64,000 nt of DNA from Malaya genurostris (Eukaryota; Arthropoda; Insecta; Diptera; Culicidae), in NCBI RefSeq assembly GCF_030247185.1, contig NC_080572.1, positions 178,712,866 to 178,776,865 of the forward strand. The letters run 5' to 3'. Below, in pieces: positions 32,639-44,460 of this stretch (positions within the stretch are counted from its first letter, which is position 1; each line of letters starts with the position of its first letter). The notes under the pieces are model-generated. The model was not told the origin of the DNA and searched no databases. It was given only the letters and a program-made list of their open reading frames with translations. Position numbers and translations under genes: made by a program.

Positions 32639-33127
32639 ATGAATCTGAAGAATATCTGCTCGGTTTTGGTGGTGTTCAGTATTAAGTACATTAGCTGTGA
32701 TAGTTTGCCGTGTGATTTCATCGATTCTGTGAACATCACCGACGGAATCCGAGATGAGATGGGAAACATCATTCACAATAGCATCCTGTACAAACCCAAG
32801 TACTATCGGACGATCGATTACGATTACGAGAACTTCTCGCAGAAAAAAATTGTGGCCAACTACATCCGGGGATGTCCCTGTGCGGTTCGGCTGTGCGTTC
32901 GAATGTGCTGTCCCCGGGGGCATGTGTTTCACCAGCGAAAATGTGTACCCACCGACGTAATGCTGGAAGTTCGGGTCAACACAACACTCTTCAACTCGCA
33001 GCGTAGCTACGAGGTGATCGATTTGGTACAGAATCCGATGTATGGCTTTCTGTACGGGAAGCCCTGCGAGTTTGTGTACGAACTGGATCCAATGGAGGAT
33101 GAAGGGGACGAGTGGGACTTTGCAAGG
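32639..33127 (+). CDS. Methuselah-like GPCR, first coding exon (ectodomain)
   Basis: 163 codons in phase 0, ending at a consensus donor AGG|GTGAGT. The N-terminus MNLKNICSVLVVFSIKYISC is a signal peptide. Then comes a Methuselah-type extracellular domain: 'LPCDFIDSVNITDGIRDEMG', and the hallmark 'GCPCAVRLCVRMCCPRG' with cysteines 79, 81, 86, 90 and 91, plus C25, C102 and C143. Possible N-glycosylation sites are NIT (32) and NTT (114). Methuselah family receptors are insect class B-like, seven-transmembrane proteins at the cell surface, linked in Drosophila to stress and lifespan. Ligand and physiological role here are unknown. The frame continues past the donor for 13 codons, so a protein called from this exon alone would be wrong. 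The next exon is at 50855. Confidence 0.9.
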
Positions 33128-34640
33128 GTGAGTACCGATCGGAGATTGTTCACACGTGAGCGCGCTTAGGGTTTAACTGATTATGACTATGAATATTTAA
33201 TTGGACTTTAGCGACTAACGATTCGCTGCGATAGAAATTTCCGCTGTCGTGAGTAACGTAATGAGATGCAATGAAGCCGTTGAAATCAGTGATACGGAAA
33301 ATCACACGATGTAGAGTTTTCTGGGTCATTAGTTAAATGAATGTTTTCAAAGTGTACTTAAGCTTCCACATTAAAAAAAAACACATTTTCTATTTGAAAT
33401 CAGTAGAATCGTAGCATTAGTGAAACAATTGTCCTGAACACTAAAACAGCAGAGGAAACCGTCAAACAGAAAGTATAGTTCTCCAACGAAATGTAGAACT
33501 GGGAATTTGATAATGATGTTGTTTTAGGAGGATGACCATTAGGGTGGAACAAAATATTGATTTCAGCTCCACCAAACTTTTCGTATTCCCTTTGGAACTC
33601 ATAAGCACTATGCAAAATTTTAGCTCGGAGAAACTATATTTTCGCACCCGAGGTTTAAAGTTAGTACGGGATTTAGTATGGAGAAATTCACTGTTTACAA
33701 TAAAACCGACTGGAGATCAGTGTTTTGCTTTGTAAAGTCGTAATTTTTTTTCGAAAAGTATGATTGGTTACTGTTCTCTTATACAGGGATGTTGAGAAAA
33801 CTGAAAAACAGTATTTGAGGCGAATTTTTCCAAAAATTCTAAATATGATTCAAAGCGAATTTGCAAAATTTTCGCCATTTTCTTCATGCCTCGTGTGTGC
33901 TGTTTCATACAGTACTGGTGTGGGAAATACACGGTGGGATTGCTGATATATATCGTGAGCAAATTCATATGAGAAGCAATGAATCAAAATAGTAGCAAAT
34001 TGGGCTTTTTATCGAAATTGCAAGCATCATCAGATACAATCAATTTTCGTTACAATTTGATAAAGATATGTGTTACAGTTTTTAGCTTCATTATTGAATT
34101 AAATGAATAAGATATAGAACGACTTGAATAAAATGTTCATTGCATTACGCTCCAACATCCGGGGTTGGAGAGGCCGGTAAGGCTTAACTGAGCTCTGTTT
34201 ATGTTTCATTTTCATACTACCTGCCCTTATTACCAGTGTGAAGTGGAAATTAAGTAAAGTGAACGTATCCCAATTGGTTTTCACACGATGACAGCAGATC
34301 AACAGTAAATCAAGTTCATCTTTGACGTTTATTGGTGGTTTGTGTACCAAAGATTACAATGGAATGAGACGTAATATTGCGAAATAGAATAAAATAATAT
34401 ATACTGAACATGTGAGCAAACCACTGATAGCTTTCAAACGATGTTCATCCAGTTTATTTTGTAAGGTCGTCTGATGGGTGAGTTGATGTGTGAGTGAAAT
34501 GTAAGAGGAAGTGCATGCAAGAACGGTGATAATTCATTGATTGAAAGGTAATCGGTAAAAAAACATGGTGACTCTATTAATGAGATGACTATTGGTACAT
34601 TACCCTTAGTTAAATTCTATTAGAATAGAAATAGTAACTG
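33128..34640. other. First coding intron, 5' part
   Basis: It starts with GTGAGT. It contains a repeat beginning 'attagggtggaacaaaatat' at 33540 and the 34010-34165 repeat shared with 31.5 kb. No coding exon was recognised. Confidence 0.55.
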
Positions 34641-34752
34641 AATGTTACGATGTTTATATGTGTGTATATGTGTATATGTATGTGTGTATGTATGTATGTA
34701 TGTATGTATTTATACATGTATGTTTGTTTGTACGTATGGATGTATGCATGCA
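34640..34752. repeat. (TATG)n microsatellite
   Basis: Runs of tgtatatg and tatgtatgtatgtatg, decaying to tttgtttgtacg. A 64-codon frame across it is an artefact of the repeat. Confidence 0.85.
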
Positions 34753-35913
34753 GGGTTCTTTTCATTTCTCTCTAAGGGACACGCTAATGAACCATTTTTG
34801 TATCTCCTCCGCCTGTTTCATACCTTAAAAACATAATAATTTAGTAAAATAGAATATCAGAACTTTTAATCAGTTTTTATTGTGATTGAATAGTGACAAT
34901 GTACGTATCAAATCTAAAAGCAGCTTCCAAAGTTGGGTGTTAAAAATCCCAACTTCCATATGGCTGATGACGCAAAAATAGGGAGGAAATCATCAAGATT
35001 GATATCAACATTATTCCGATTTGTTAGTCTGGCTAGTTGATGATCAAAGTCATTTACGAATTGATAAGTATGATAAGCTAAAAAATGCCCAGATAGGTCA
35101 AGGTGATATTTTCGAAATTTTCTTTAGCTTCCATAAAAAGCCCTGCACAGGGGTCCAAAACGGGAAATTAGCGTGACAAAAATATTTTCACTATTAAATA
35201 TTAGTTTTTTGTAGATTAAGTCTTCACAGAAGTTGTTTGTAATCAAATGGCGCTCCTTTTGATGACAAAAGTTACTAGGGTGGTCCTTATTTCGATGGAA
35301 ATCTGAAATCTAACTTTCTTAATTGAACTCAAAAATGATTTTGTTGTACAATAAATTTGTAGGAAATTTTATTTTCAGCAACTTTGCTGAAAAAAGTACC
35401 TCTCTAGCTTTTTATTTGATCGAGTTACATCAATTTTTCCGAATAAAAGTAGGGGGCTCCTGAAAATTCACTTTTTTTGTTCTAACTTTTTTGTGAAACT
35501 TTCTACGGAAAAGTTGTCTTCAGAAGAGTTGTTGTACTGATCATTGCGCACAATTTTGTTCAGCTAAGCTTTTTCATATGAGCTACCAGTAAAAAGTTAT
35601 GATAATTTTTTCATCAAAATCTAGTCAAGCTACAAATAATAATATTCATTAGATGCCAGATCGATAAAAATGTATCCTATGCGATTCCTGAAAGGTCATA
35701 ATATAAGTAAAAATTTAAGAGAAAATTGGGAGGGTGTTGTTTTTTTAACTTATTTAAATTAGTTTTAAAACTACCTTCAAAAACTCAAAAATATTGCATA
35801 ACTCTTAAACGCCTTAACGTATCAACATACTTCCTTCAGTAGAATGATAGTATCAAATTAGTTCTACAAGTGTTCCATGCATTGTCCTTCCGAGAAATGA
35901 GACACACAAAAAC
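34753..35913. other. Intron sequence, probably diverged repeat
   Basis: Contains 'ctagggtggtccttatttcg' near 35275 and AT-rich sequence without frames. No duplicate was found within the window. Confidence 0.4.
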
Positions 35914-35915
35914 TA

Positions 35916-36331
35916 CACAGAAAAAAGTTATTAATTTTACAAGTGACAGAATTCTACAAACGATTCAATTCACAACTACTTAGTTTTTTAAATGACGCAA
36001 TGTTCCACCCGCACAGAATTTTACACGCTCCGAATGTAATTTGCACTCGGCTATCAAGCGCTGCTTTATGGATTTATATTAATCAATTATTATAAGAACA
36101 GATATGAGCTCTGCGGTTCAGTCGAGTAACCGATGTGCTTGTGATTTAATGTTTCTCGGTTCAAGTCGCGCTCTGCTCTCGATCTTTTTTTTTATTTCAT
36201 TCGAATTCAAGACATGTAATTTTCAAATCACTCAATTTTACGTGTTCTTTAATATAAATTTGTATGAAATACGACGCTCCATTTATGTGCATCTTATAAG
36301 ATGTAAAATCACAGGATTTTTTCGAACTGTG
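35916..36331 (+). mobile_element. TA-flanked MITE with a tRNA-like segment, copy 1
   Basis: Ends CACAGAAAAAA and TTTTTTCGAACTGTG, flanked by TA (35914-35915 and 36332-36333). Near 36110 a segment resembles a tRNA: D-arm cggttcagtcgagtaaccg and a B-box-like ggttcaagtcgcg at 36159. Homologues are at 45687-46077 and, inverted, at 54090-54463. The 76-codon frame inside it is shared with copy 2 only because the repeats match. Confidence 0.75.
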
Positions 36332-36349
36332 TAAGTTAGAACAAAAACG

Positions 36350-37440
36350 TGCTTAATCCACCTAGAAGTGAGATGATACCTTTTTTTTATCAATCCGCAT
36401 GTGTTTTTTGCATAAATATTCTTCGGTGTTTCAGTTTTCATGACATTATTTTAATGACCGTCGTTTTAAGCGGCAATTTGAGATTTTAATTCCTCATTAC
36501 TCTGTAATGTCGAAACTGCAAATCGGATCGAATTTGAATCTTAACGCGTGACAATCGATTAAATATTCCATAATATGTCGAAGTAATTTCCACCTTAGAG
36601 TTTATGGTTTTTCACGGTACTTCTAGAGCCGGTATTCAGGAGTTTTGAGTCCAATTTTAAAGCTTTTCGGGATTGTCATCTTCTATATCGGTTTGAATCC
36701 TATAATTCCAGAATCGGAAGTCGGAATTGGATAAAATTAATTAATTTTGTCTTTGTCGAATTGGCTTTGTTTTGCGAAAACGATTGAGCTTTGAGAAACG
36801 ATTCGATACTGGAACCAGAATTCGAAAATCGGTGTAGCCGAAGTCAGATAATTTCACCTGAGTAGCTGTATAGTTTACATTTGTTTCCAAATGTTTGAAA
36901 ATCAGTGTAAATGTTTGAGAAATCGTAGTGCGAATTAAATCCGAATCGAATACTGAATACCTCTATAACTGACATTAGTATATTTGGTTATCGACTATCC
37001 AATTCTGCAAAACTGATAAACCTGATTAAAATATTTGTATACTAAAATAAACATTTGTATACTAATCACCCTGTATCCCCTAAACCGGAAGATGGATCGG
37101 ACTGAAAACAAGATGTTTTATAGGATTTTACGACCTTTCCTTGGAATCTTGAATGGTTCTTAAATTTCATTTGAATTTTAGATCGGCTCAGCCATCTACG
37201 AAAAAAAATTAGTAACACAATTTTAATTTCGTTTCACATACCATCCTATTGTTCCGGAACCAGAAGTCAGATCCAAACATAATTCAGGAACCTTGTTCGG
37301 GAGCATATGACTTTTCATATGAATCTGAGTTTGTAGAAAAGAAATTTTCCGAGAAAATTGAGTGAAATTATTTGTCACACACGCATTTGCTGATCTCGAC
37401 GAACTGATTCGAATGGTATATGGGTGTTATGTTCTTCCAG
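36350..37440 (-). repeat. P repeat, minus orientation
   Basis: It starts 'aatccacctagaagtgagat' and carries diverged units ('ttccggaaccagaagtcaga', 'ttcatatgaatctgagtttg'). It ends near 'gatctcgacgaactgattcg'. Confidence 0.7.
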
Positions 37441-38000
37441 CATTTATTGCTGTAAGTAGTTTAAATCAATATAATTATGGAATTGCTATCAACTCGAAAA
37501 ATGCTGCCATCATCTAGTTTACATATGTCATATTCGAACGATTATGTTGCCAAAAACGAACCGTGCTAAAATCGGTCCGAAGCAAGTTGTCAAGAAAAAG
37601 GATGCTGTACACAGTCTTTTTGGTACTTAGAAACAATTGTATGTAACAGTATAAAAAATCGTGTTTCACGTTGCTCCCAAGCATTTCTTTGTCATACAGC
37701 GCTCAAAACTTCTACTGGTGGAATAGGGAGAAAAGTCGCTTATACAAAAATGTCGATATCTCCATTGAAAATGGACGGATTTTAACAATCTATGGCTTGT
37801 TGGATAGCTATTACCGTGTGCAATCTAAGTATAGAAACATATTCTGTTTTTAAGGTCAAGTGTGACAGATACTGTCAAAAAACTAAAAAATTTTACATAA
37901 AACTTCGTATAACTCAAAAAATAAACATCCGATCTCAAAACCATTCAATAGCGTTCTGGGTGACGGGGAAACCAGCCATTTCTGAGATCTCCACCTCTTA
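37441..38000. other. Intron sequence, unassigned
   Basis: No gene or repeat was recognised. Frames at 37671-38001 lack support. Confidence 0.35.
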
Positions 38001-38004
38001 GTTG

Positions 38005-38160
38005 ACAACACACATACACACACACACGGACATTTGTTCAGTTCGTCGAGCTGAATCGATTGGTATATGACATTCGGCCCTCCGTGCCTCGGAAAATTTT
38101 CTTAAAGTTTGAGCGAATTCTATACCTATTTTTATATATATAAAAAAAGGTAAAACATTT
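38005..38160 (-). repeat. P repeat 5' end fragment
   Basis: A short CA run, then 'catttgttcagttcgtcgag', 'tggtatatgacattcggccc' and a diverged terminus. Confidence 0.7.
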
Positions 38161-39149
38161 ATTTTTGTATATTTTGTTTATCTTGGAAATAAGACCATCC
38201 GTGAATGTTCACATCTTGCATTTCAGATAAGCTTATAATAACATTTATAAGGGAAAGTGTCTACAGCAAGTGAAGCATGATAATTTATAAAAATTATACA
38301 TACTTTTTACACAACTTAGTTATGGTCTTAAGAATATTTGCAGGGAGCAGATGTAATAAGGGGAGTTTAATGTAAAATTGATCAAATTTTCCAAAAACGA
38401 TAATGCTTCCTATTTGCACTTCCAAGAATCATAAGGATCTTTAAAGAGGGGTGGATGAAGTCAGTGTTTCAAACAATGGGGGGTTCAAAGGGTCATTTGT
38501 TTATATGATCGAACAACTCCGAACTCCAAAACAACGTAAAGTTATACCACCAAACTTAACACAAATGATTCTTGCTGTTCATGGCTGCGCGAAATTCAAT
38601 ATTTTTGACTAGTACAGATATTTATTGAAACTAAGAGATGATCGTATGGATATTTAAGCGCGGGAAAAAGCAGCAAATTTCTCTTTTAAACAAGATCTAC
38701 AGTCATATATTCTGTATGTTAACTCGATAACAACTCTGAAAATTATCACCTAACTTGGCGCAAGTACTTTTTCGATTACAGAGGTAGTCATGACGGTATT
38801 ATTTAAATATCAAGGTAGGACGTGGTGTGTCCCAATTTTTATTGACGAGCTCATATATTCATTGCAGAAGTAAACAAAACAGGTTGACCCACTCGAAACG
38901 AGCCTTCTTGGGAAATTTGATATACCATTTGAATGTATCAAGCTTCATTTCGACTGACATCTTGTGAACGACCTGTTTTGCATGCAGCCTCGGGATGCGC
39001 AATATTTTCGTCATGGTGAATTTATTTAATTGATAAACATTTCTGTGTCATTCAAATTTAAGTTGAAGATTTTATCAGGCGGAATATTCTTATCGTTGTT
39101 GTATTTTTTAATTAAACAGGTTTCAAACTTAAGTTCATTCACCACTTCG
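38161..39149. other. Intron sequence, unassigned
   Basis: Nothing coding was recognised. Minor AT-rich repeats only. Confidence 0.35.
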
Positions 39150-40935
39150 GGCAAGAAAAAATTAAAGGGTTGTATGCAAGACACGACCGAGCACGATTAC
39201 ATTAGAAATGAAATAATTCTAAGGTATCCATAATAAATACAAAAATAAAGATGATGGTGGATGCACTAAACAGCGACAAATTACAAACTTGCTCTAATTT
39301 TTCATTTCAGAATTTTTGAAAATATCCTTTAAATGAAAGTCAATTATGATGATTTCAAAGTTACTTAATAGACCAATTTTGGATACGAACAACCTCAAGA
39401 TATAAATCTGGACAAAAGAAACGATTTTATATCGAAATAATTTTCAAGACAGAGAACGTACAAACTTATTTATTTTATAAACAGCGATTAGAGAAGATTT
39501 TATATATTTTATGATAAGGCACTTGTTGTTTGATGTAATTGATAATTTAACTGAAACTGGCGGTGACCCGAGTTTAGTGAGGATTCAAATGATACATGTA
39601 AAATCGCAGAACAGCTTATCTTGAGTTTATCTCTAATACTACATTTTATTGCATCTGATAATTTTATATATGTGAGTCTGTGTATTATTTGTACTAAGCT
39701 CCGAATCTTTTGAAGCGTTTCCTGGTGGGAAAACAGATTTGCATTGCATTGTTTTTGTTTTTGTTTTTGTTGTTCTCTTCTATAAGATTCCAAATTAATT
39801 TCTAACTAAGCAATTAGGTTACACGATTGTTGTTTAGTTCAATAATAGGGCTTAAGGAATTATGCTGAGAGATATTTCATTGTGTTTAGGAACATTTAAT
39901 TAAAAACAAGTACCTATGATTATCATCATAACACAACTTTATACTGAACCAATTTGCGCGCCACCGCGTTGTTCGTATGTAAATGGAGATTCCTGTATGC
40001 ACACTACCCGTTGACAAATTAAAACATTTTTAAACTTTTTCAAATCAAGTTAAATGAGTCAACAAATCACAGAGATACAAGCGCTTCAAATTAGATTCGA
40101 AAAATCTATCGCCGATGGGTAAACTAAAGCAGAAATGTATTCGGGCATATATTTATAGATTATCTTTTGTGTTATAGTTCATACTGCGCAAATCGGACGA
40201 GAGTTTGACATCATTCACTGCGACTGTCATTGGCTCGTGAAAACATAGGTCAACTCAATCCAATCTTTCAATGGTATGCAATTGAAATACTTAAATGACG
40301 TTACCGCATAAGTTTTAGTTAGATGTTTTCAAATCGCTTGGCAGTTGAATTATATAAATTCATCAACAAATGATAGAGTTATAATCGTTCAAAATTATGA
40401 CAGAAAAAGGTTACGCGGTTAGTTTTGCATTTTTTTTTAATTGACACCCAGTCTCGTACAGTGAAGAGTTAGCAAAAGCGACAATCCAACGAGCGAACGC
40501 ATATACAATCTAGTCATCACCTCACTGGACGAGCTAATTGTTTCATTCACTGTCAAGCATCAACTGAAATCAAGAAATGATTTGCAGAATACGCAGAATG
40601 ATGCGGTGTTTTTATGCATGACGCAAAGCCTCATATGCCGAACAAGAAAATGACGTCAATTTGGTCAGCTGGGATTGGTGGATGAAAACATAGGTCAATT
40701 CTAACCATTTTTTCAATAGTATGCTATTTAAATACTGAAACGACGTTATCATACATGTTTAAGTTAAAAGTTTCCGAATCGATTGGTTGTTAAATTATGT
40801 CAATCTATCAACAAATGACTGAGTTATTAACGTTCAAAATTATGACTCAAAAAGGTTACGCGGCTATTTTTGAAACTTTTAATTAACCCCCGGCCCCGTA
40901 TAGTGAAGAGTAAGGCATTTTTAATGCCAAAACTT
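39150..40935 (-). repeat. Inverted copy of the 10365-12545 repeat core
   Basis: Collinear in reverse, with the same internal direct duplication (40240-40450 and 40690-40920). It lacks the flanking CAGGGTGCGCCATC termini seen around the first copy, so the shared core and the terminal repeats may be different elements. On the minus strand it is preceded by a tRNA-like head at 41027-40936. Confidence 0.75.
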
Positions 40936-41027
40936 TCTGGTCCTATGTGCGGGGTTGGGAATCGAGTCCAGGCTGCGTGAAAGGCATCGACTTACGCATC
41001 ATGCTGTGCCAGTCCCATTTTTTTGTA
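40936..41027 (-). repeat. tRNA-derived SINE-like head
   Basis: The minus strand reads gggactggcacagcatgatg (A-box-like tggcacagcatga), then ggactcgattcccaacccc, a B-box-like element one or two bases from GGTTCGANTCC. It leads into 'ccgcacataggaccagaaag', which also occurs at 54505-54525 after a similar B box. Confidence 0.55.
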
Positions 41028-41039
41028 CAATAACATAAA

Positions 41040-41685
41040 GAACAAAGACAATTTTTGAAGTATTTCATAGAGTGTCGTAAACTGTTACAATTTTCTTAAA
41101 GTTTATCTCGATGAAGGTTTCATCATCATACAGCCCGCTTGTTTTGTTCTACGTCACGATTTGGAGTCACCTACTTATTGAAAGTCGACAGTCCGTCGTT
41201 TAGCTCAATGCCGGACTGAAGACGACAGTTTGCTTGCTACAACATCTCTGATGGAAATGCTAGGAACAACAGGTCACTCTTCTTAACGTTTCTGCGGTTT
41301 TCTATTTTCTTAGTGATTCTTAATGACTGCCGACAAAACCATTCTTCGAATTTTCTAATCCCGTTAGTGACAGTTTAAGCAGGTCGGATTTTTGCAATGC
41401 GCGAGCAAAACTTTCACACGTCATTTCTCTTGCTTCTAAACAGCACATGCCACACATACCCATCTTTAAAATGAGAAGTGTGCAGGTCAATTTGGTGGAT
41501 GTTTCTTTTATTGTCTATTTGATACTTCACATTAATACCATTATGGCCAAAGTTCAAACATTTGTTAGGAACGGTGAATTATTTTCTATGTATTTAAGGC
41601 TGCAGTCCGGACACTCTAATAACGACAATTAAAACGAATTTAAAACTACTCTCTCTCAAACGAATAACATTACTCAACAAAGCTT
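41040..41685. other. Unique sequence downstream of the cuticle gene
   Basis: Less repetitive than its surroundings. No ORF with domain support was found. It probably contains the cuticle gene's 3' UTR; no clear AATAAA was found. Confidence 0.4.
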
Positions 41686-42399
41686 CTAAAGATATTGTTT
41701 CAATTTGATAGAACTATATGCTTGGGGCTTTCCAGCTTTGCCAGATCCAATTTTAACTTCTTCTTTGCCACGATGTTTGACATCGGCTTCAAAGCCACGC
41801 TTCGCATCAGATTTGTACATGACTAGTCTTTGCGATCCATCTGGCTCAATGAGTGAATATTCTCCTTTTACGAAATCTCCATCACGGATTTCCCAATGGT
41901 TCTTGTGATCACCGGTGGAGTGATCCTTCACAGTGTATTCGAACTGATACTTTGGATAGTGTTTATATCTGTTCTGCCTATTGTTAGAGGAATCTAGCTC
42001 AATTTGCTTTCTATTTTGTTGTTGTCGGCTTTGTGATCCATCCACTCGTTGCTGGTTTCCACCTTGCCGTTTGTTTTCAGTTTGTTGAAGCTTTCCTTCA
42101 GTGCTATCTCGCTCCGATTCATTATCTACTTCCGAACGACCTTCATCCAGCGAATCTGTTTCATTTTCTGCTTTATCGCCAGCTGTTCCTTGAGCATCTT
42201 CAGCTTCTGCCACTGACATCATGTCACCAGTTTCCGACTCCTGTCGAGTTGAGTTAATCTCATTCTTCTGTATGTCAGCTGCAATAATCTTGAACGGAAC
42301 ATGACGAACACGAGTGTAGTATTTCGTCTGACTGTAGGCTATGCCTGATCCAATTCCAAGAACAATAAGAAGGACAGATATGATCACCGATGACTGCAT
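41686..42399 (-). CDS. RR-2 type insect cuticle protein, nested in the receptor intron
   Basis: Single-exon frame of 237 residues with a signal peptide (MQSSVIISVLLIVLGIGSGI). A long acidic, Q/N-rich linker of about 100 residues follows. Near residues 146-210 lies the Rebers-Riddiford chitin-binding domain of RR-2 type: 'YPKYQFEYTVKDHSTGD', 'IRDGDFVKGEYSLIEPDGSQ', then 'MYKSDAKRGFEADV'. A K/G-rich tail ends KLKQYL. RR-2 proteins are secreted by epidermis and bind chitin in hard cuticle. The usual phase intron after the signal peptide is absent. It lies in the first coding intron of the Methuselah-like gene on the opposite strand, with its own core promoter at 42456-42494. The lengthy charged linker is unusual for the family. 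High confidence for family, low for stage or tissue. Confidence 0.92.
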   Translation of the reverse strand: MQSSVIISVLLIVLGIGSGIAYSQTKYYTRVRHVPFKIIAADIQKNEINSTRQESETGDMMSVAEAEDAQGTAGDKAENETDSLDEGRSEVDNESERDSTEGKLQQTENKRQGGNQQRVDGSQSRQQQNRKQIELDSSNNRQNRYKHYPKYQFEYTVKDHSTGDHKNHWEIRDGDFVKGEYSLIEPDGSQRLVMYKSDAKRGFEADVKHRGKEEVKIGSGKAGKPQAYSSIKLKQYL

Positions 42400-42455
42400 A
42401 CTTTGGATGAAATTCTAATAACACTTTTACTTTCTCGTTCAAGTAGCAAATCGAA

Positions 42456-42494
42456 ACTGATACAATTTCATCGGCAAGCTTTTTTATTTATATA
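42456..42494 (-). promoter_or_regulatory. TATA box and initiator of the cuticle gene
   Basis: On the minus strand TATATAAATA spans 42494-42485. An arthropod initiator TCAGT lies at 42460-42456, its A at 42458, 34 bp from the TATAAA start. This predicts a 5' UTR of about 58 nt. Spacing and motifs are canonical. Confidence 0.75.
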
Positions 42495-42499
42495 GATTC

Positions 42500-43200
42500 T
42501 GGTGTGACGTTACACAAGAAAAGCATTCATTCCATTGCTGCCGATCAATCAAACGACTAACGCAAAATATTAATATACGATAAAATGGGCTCGGCTCCCC
42601 TAAACGCACCCGATTCTGTTTCAGCAGAAATGCGTTAGTTCTGTCGGCATGCCACACAAATCAAGTTGGACATCGCATCATCGGTTCTTTGTGGGGCGAG
42701 AGCTTCGGGTTTCTGAAATAAAATTTTTCGAACAACGCCGGTCTGCCAACCCGCCAAGTGCGCCGATCGGCGTGTCAATCATTAATTTGTTCGATAAGTG
42801 TTGATGCGTTGATGGTGGTACACCTGTTAACGAAGTGTTAACAGTGATTTTGGCTGCAACTGAAGCGGAACCGCGGCGTAGACGCCGGCACTGGTTAAGA
42901 CAATGTTGTTTATCGGTGTTTGGTGGGCAATGCAATGCAACTACAATACTGTTGCAACCCGGACGTCTCGAAGGAAGGGGTCTGAATTGAACACGCATAG
43001 TATCGGTCACGTTTTGGATGTTATCACTAGACATTTCGAGCTGTCTGGCCGAGTTTTTTTGGGATCGATGCTTATTTGGTTTTGTTATTATAAGAATGAC
43101 TGAACTAATTGAACTCTCGTAATTAATCTGAGTTTTATGAGACTTTCTAGGGTATTCTAAAGTATTTGCTAAAACAGACACATTTTCAACCGTCATAAAA
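42500..43200. other. Unique GC-richer block upstream of the cuticle gene
   Basis: Non-repetitive and richer in G+C than the rest of the intron. It is a candidate for the cuticle gene's regulatory region. A minus-strand frame of 172 codons (43196-42678) crosses it, with a C/R-rich middle ('CPPNTDKQHCLNQCRRLRRG'). It has no signal peptide, domain or splice support and is not called as a gene. Confidence 0.4.
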
Positions 43201-44460
43201 AGTCATCAGACTTCGCAAACTCCGATTTGGATGGATAGTGAGACCAATTCGACTTGAGATTCTACAAATTTCAACGCATGTTTCCTGACACCCTGTTTTT
43301 TTCAAATCGCTGTAGTTGAAAAACTATTGCTTGTGCGAAAAAGTATCTAAGAAGAAGTCGCAAAAATCAATTGAGCACTTTAATAACTTAAAACTGCAAA
43401 ATAAGTTAAGTATTTTTCCAAAAAATCAAAAACTCATCGAAATAATGGAATAACAGAAAGCATTTGTATTTATTTTTTTGTAATATTTTCATTCTATTAC
43501 TTTGGTTAAAACCTACATTTGCGAATTTCAAGAACAAGCTTAACTTAACTCAGAGTTAAGCATTCTTCCGGGAATGCAGAATGGAGTCGCTTTTGTAAAA
43601 TCTCTAAATCAGGATGTAGAACGATTTGTTTCGTTATGTTTTGTGCTGTTTTCCCACCTCCAACTCACTTCACAATTCCCTTCCATGATCCTTTTATCTT
43701 TCCCTTCCCATCAGGAAATTGATGAGAAGCAACGACAAGGCAAAAATCTCCAAATAACTAGGGGAACGTGCCACTTGAGCCAATTAGTTCTGTTTCCTGA
43801 TTCCAGTTAAAACGATTTTCAAGAACTAGCAACTTAAAGTTTTTGTTGGAATATTCTTGTTGTTTCGATTTTGTCGAAATAGCGCAATTCAACAAAAATA
43901 TGCGTTGTTTGAATTTATGTCTAAATACCTCAAAAACGGCTATTGCAATAAAGAAAGTCATATTTTAAATTATTGCTTTTTTGGGGGATAACCTTTTTGT
44001 GCTAGGACTCATAATTAATTTCATCTTTACGTTTCGTCTTAGGGCGAAGCCAGAGAGAAAGCGACAAGCGGCGCGAAGCGAAATTTTACAGATCAGCTAT
44101 CATCCCCGATAGTAATCGTCGGTGATCTCTACAGTCATATTCATAAATGATTTTTAATGATCATTCGTATCAGCCATGCAGCGTTTTTCACTAGCAGATG
44201 ATGATATTCAGATGTCGATAGTGCAATACGCAATAGCAATATGCAATGCAAAAGCAGGAAAATATAAATTCATTCTGAATATCAAGTATAGAGACAAAAG
44301 ACTTAGTTTTAATTCTAGATTTGATTTACTTCTGTTTTTAAACCCAATTAAACGTTATTTAACATGAATTCGATTTAAGAAGTAACTGGAGTGCAGGGTT
44401 TTGCGCAGCGTTTGAACCAGCTTTCTGCTGAGAAGCTATGCTGACTATGATAGAACGGTA
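43201..44460. other. Intron sequence; foldback-family fragment at 43980-44060
   Basis: Positions 43983-44045 ('ataacctttttgtgctagga', 'tttacgtttcgtctt') match the family at 46.9-47.2 kb. The remainder is unassigned. Confidence 0.45.

Noticed and set aside
34642..34836. Cys/Val/Tyr-rich 64-codon frame
   Set aside because: Produced by the TATG/TGTA microsatellite.
36104..36334. Similar frames at 36104-36334 and 45828-46118 that look like a conserved protein
   Set aside because: Both lie within copies of one MITE. The similarity is DNA-level repeat homology, and the third copy (54090-54463) does not keep the same frame.
42678..43196. 172-codon minus-strand frame upstream of the cuticle gene
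   Set aside because: No signal peptide, domain or splice support. Reported only as part of a unique block.
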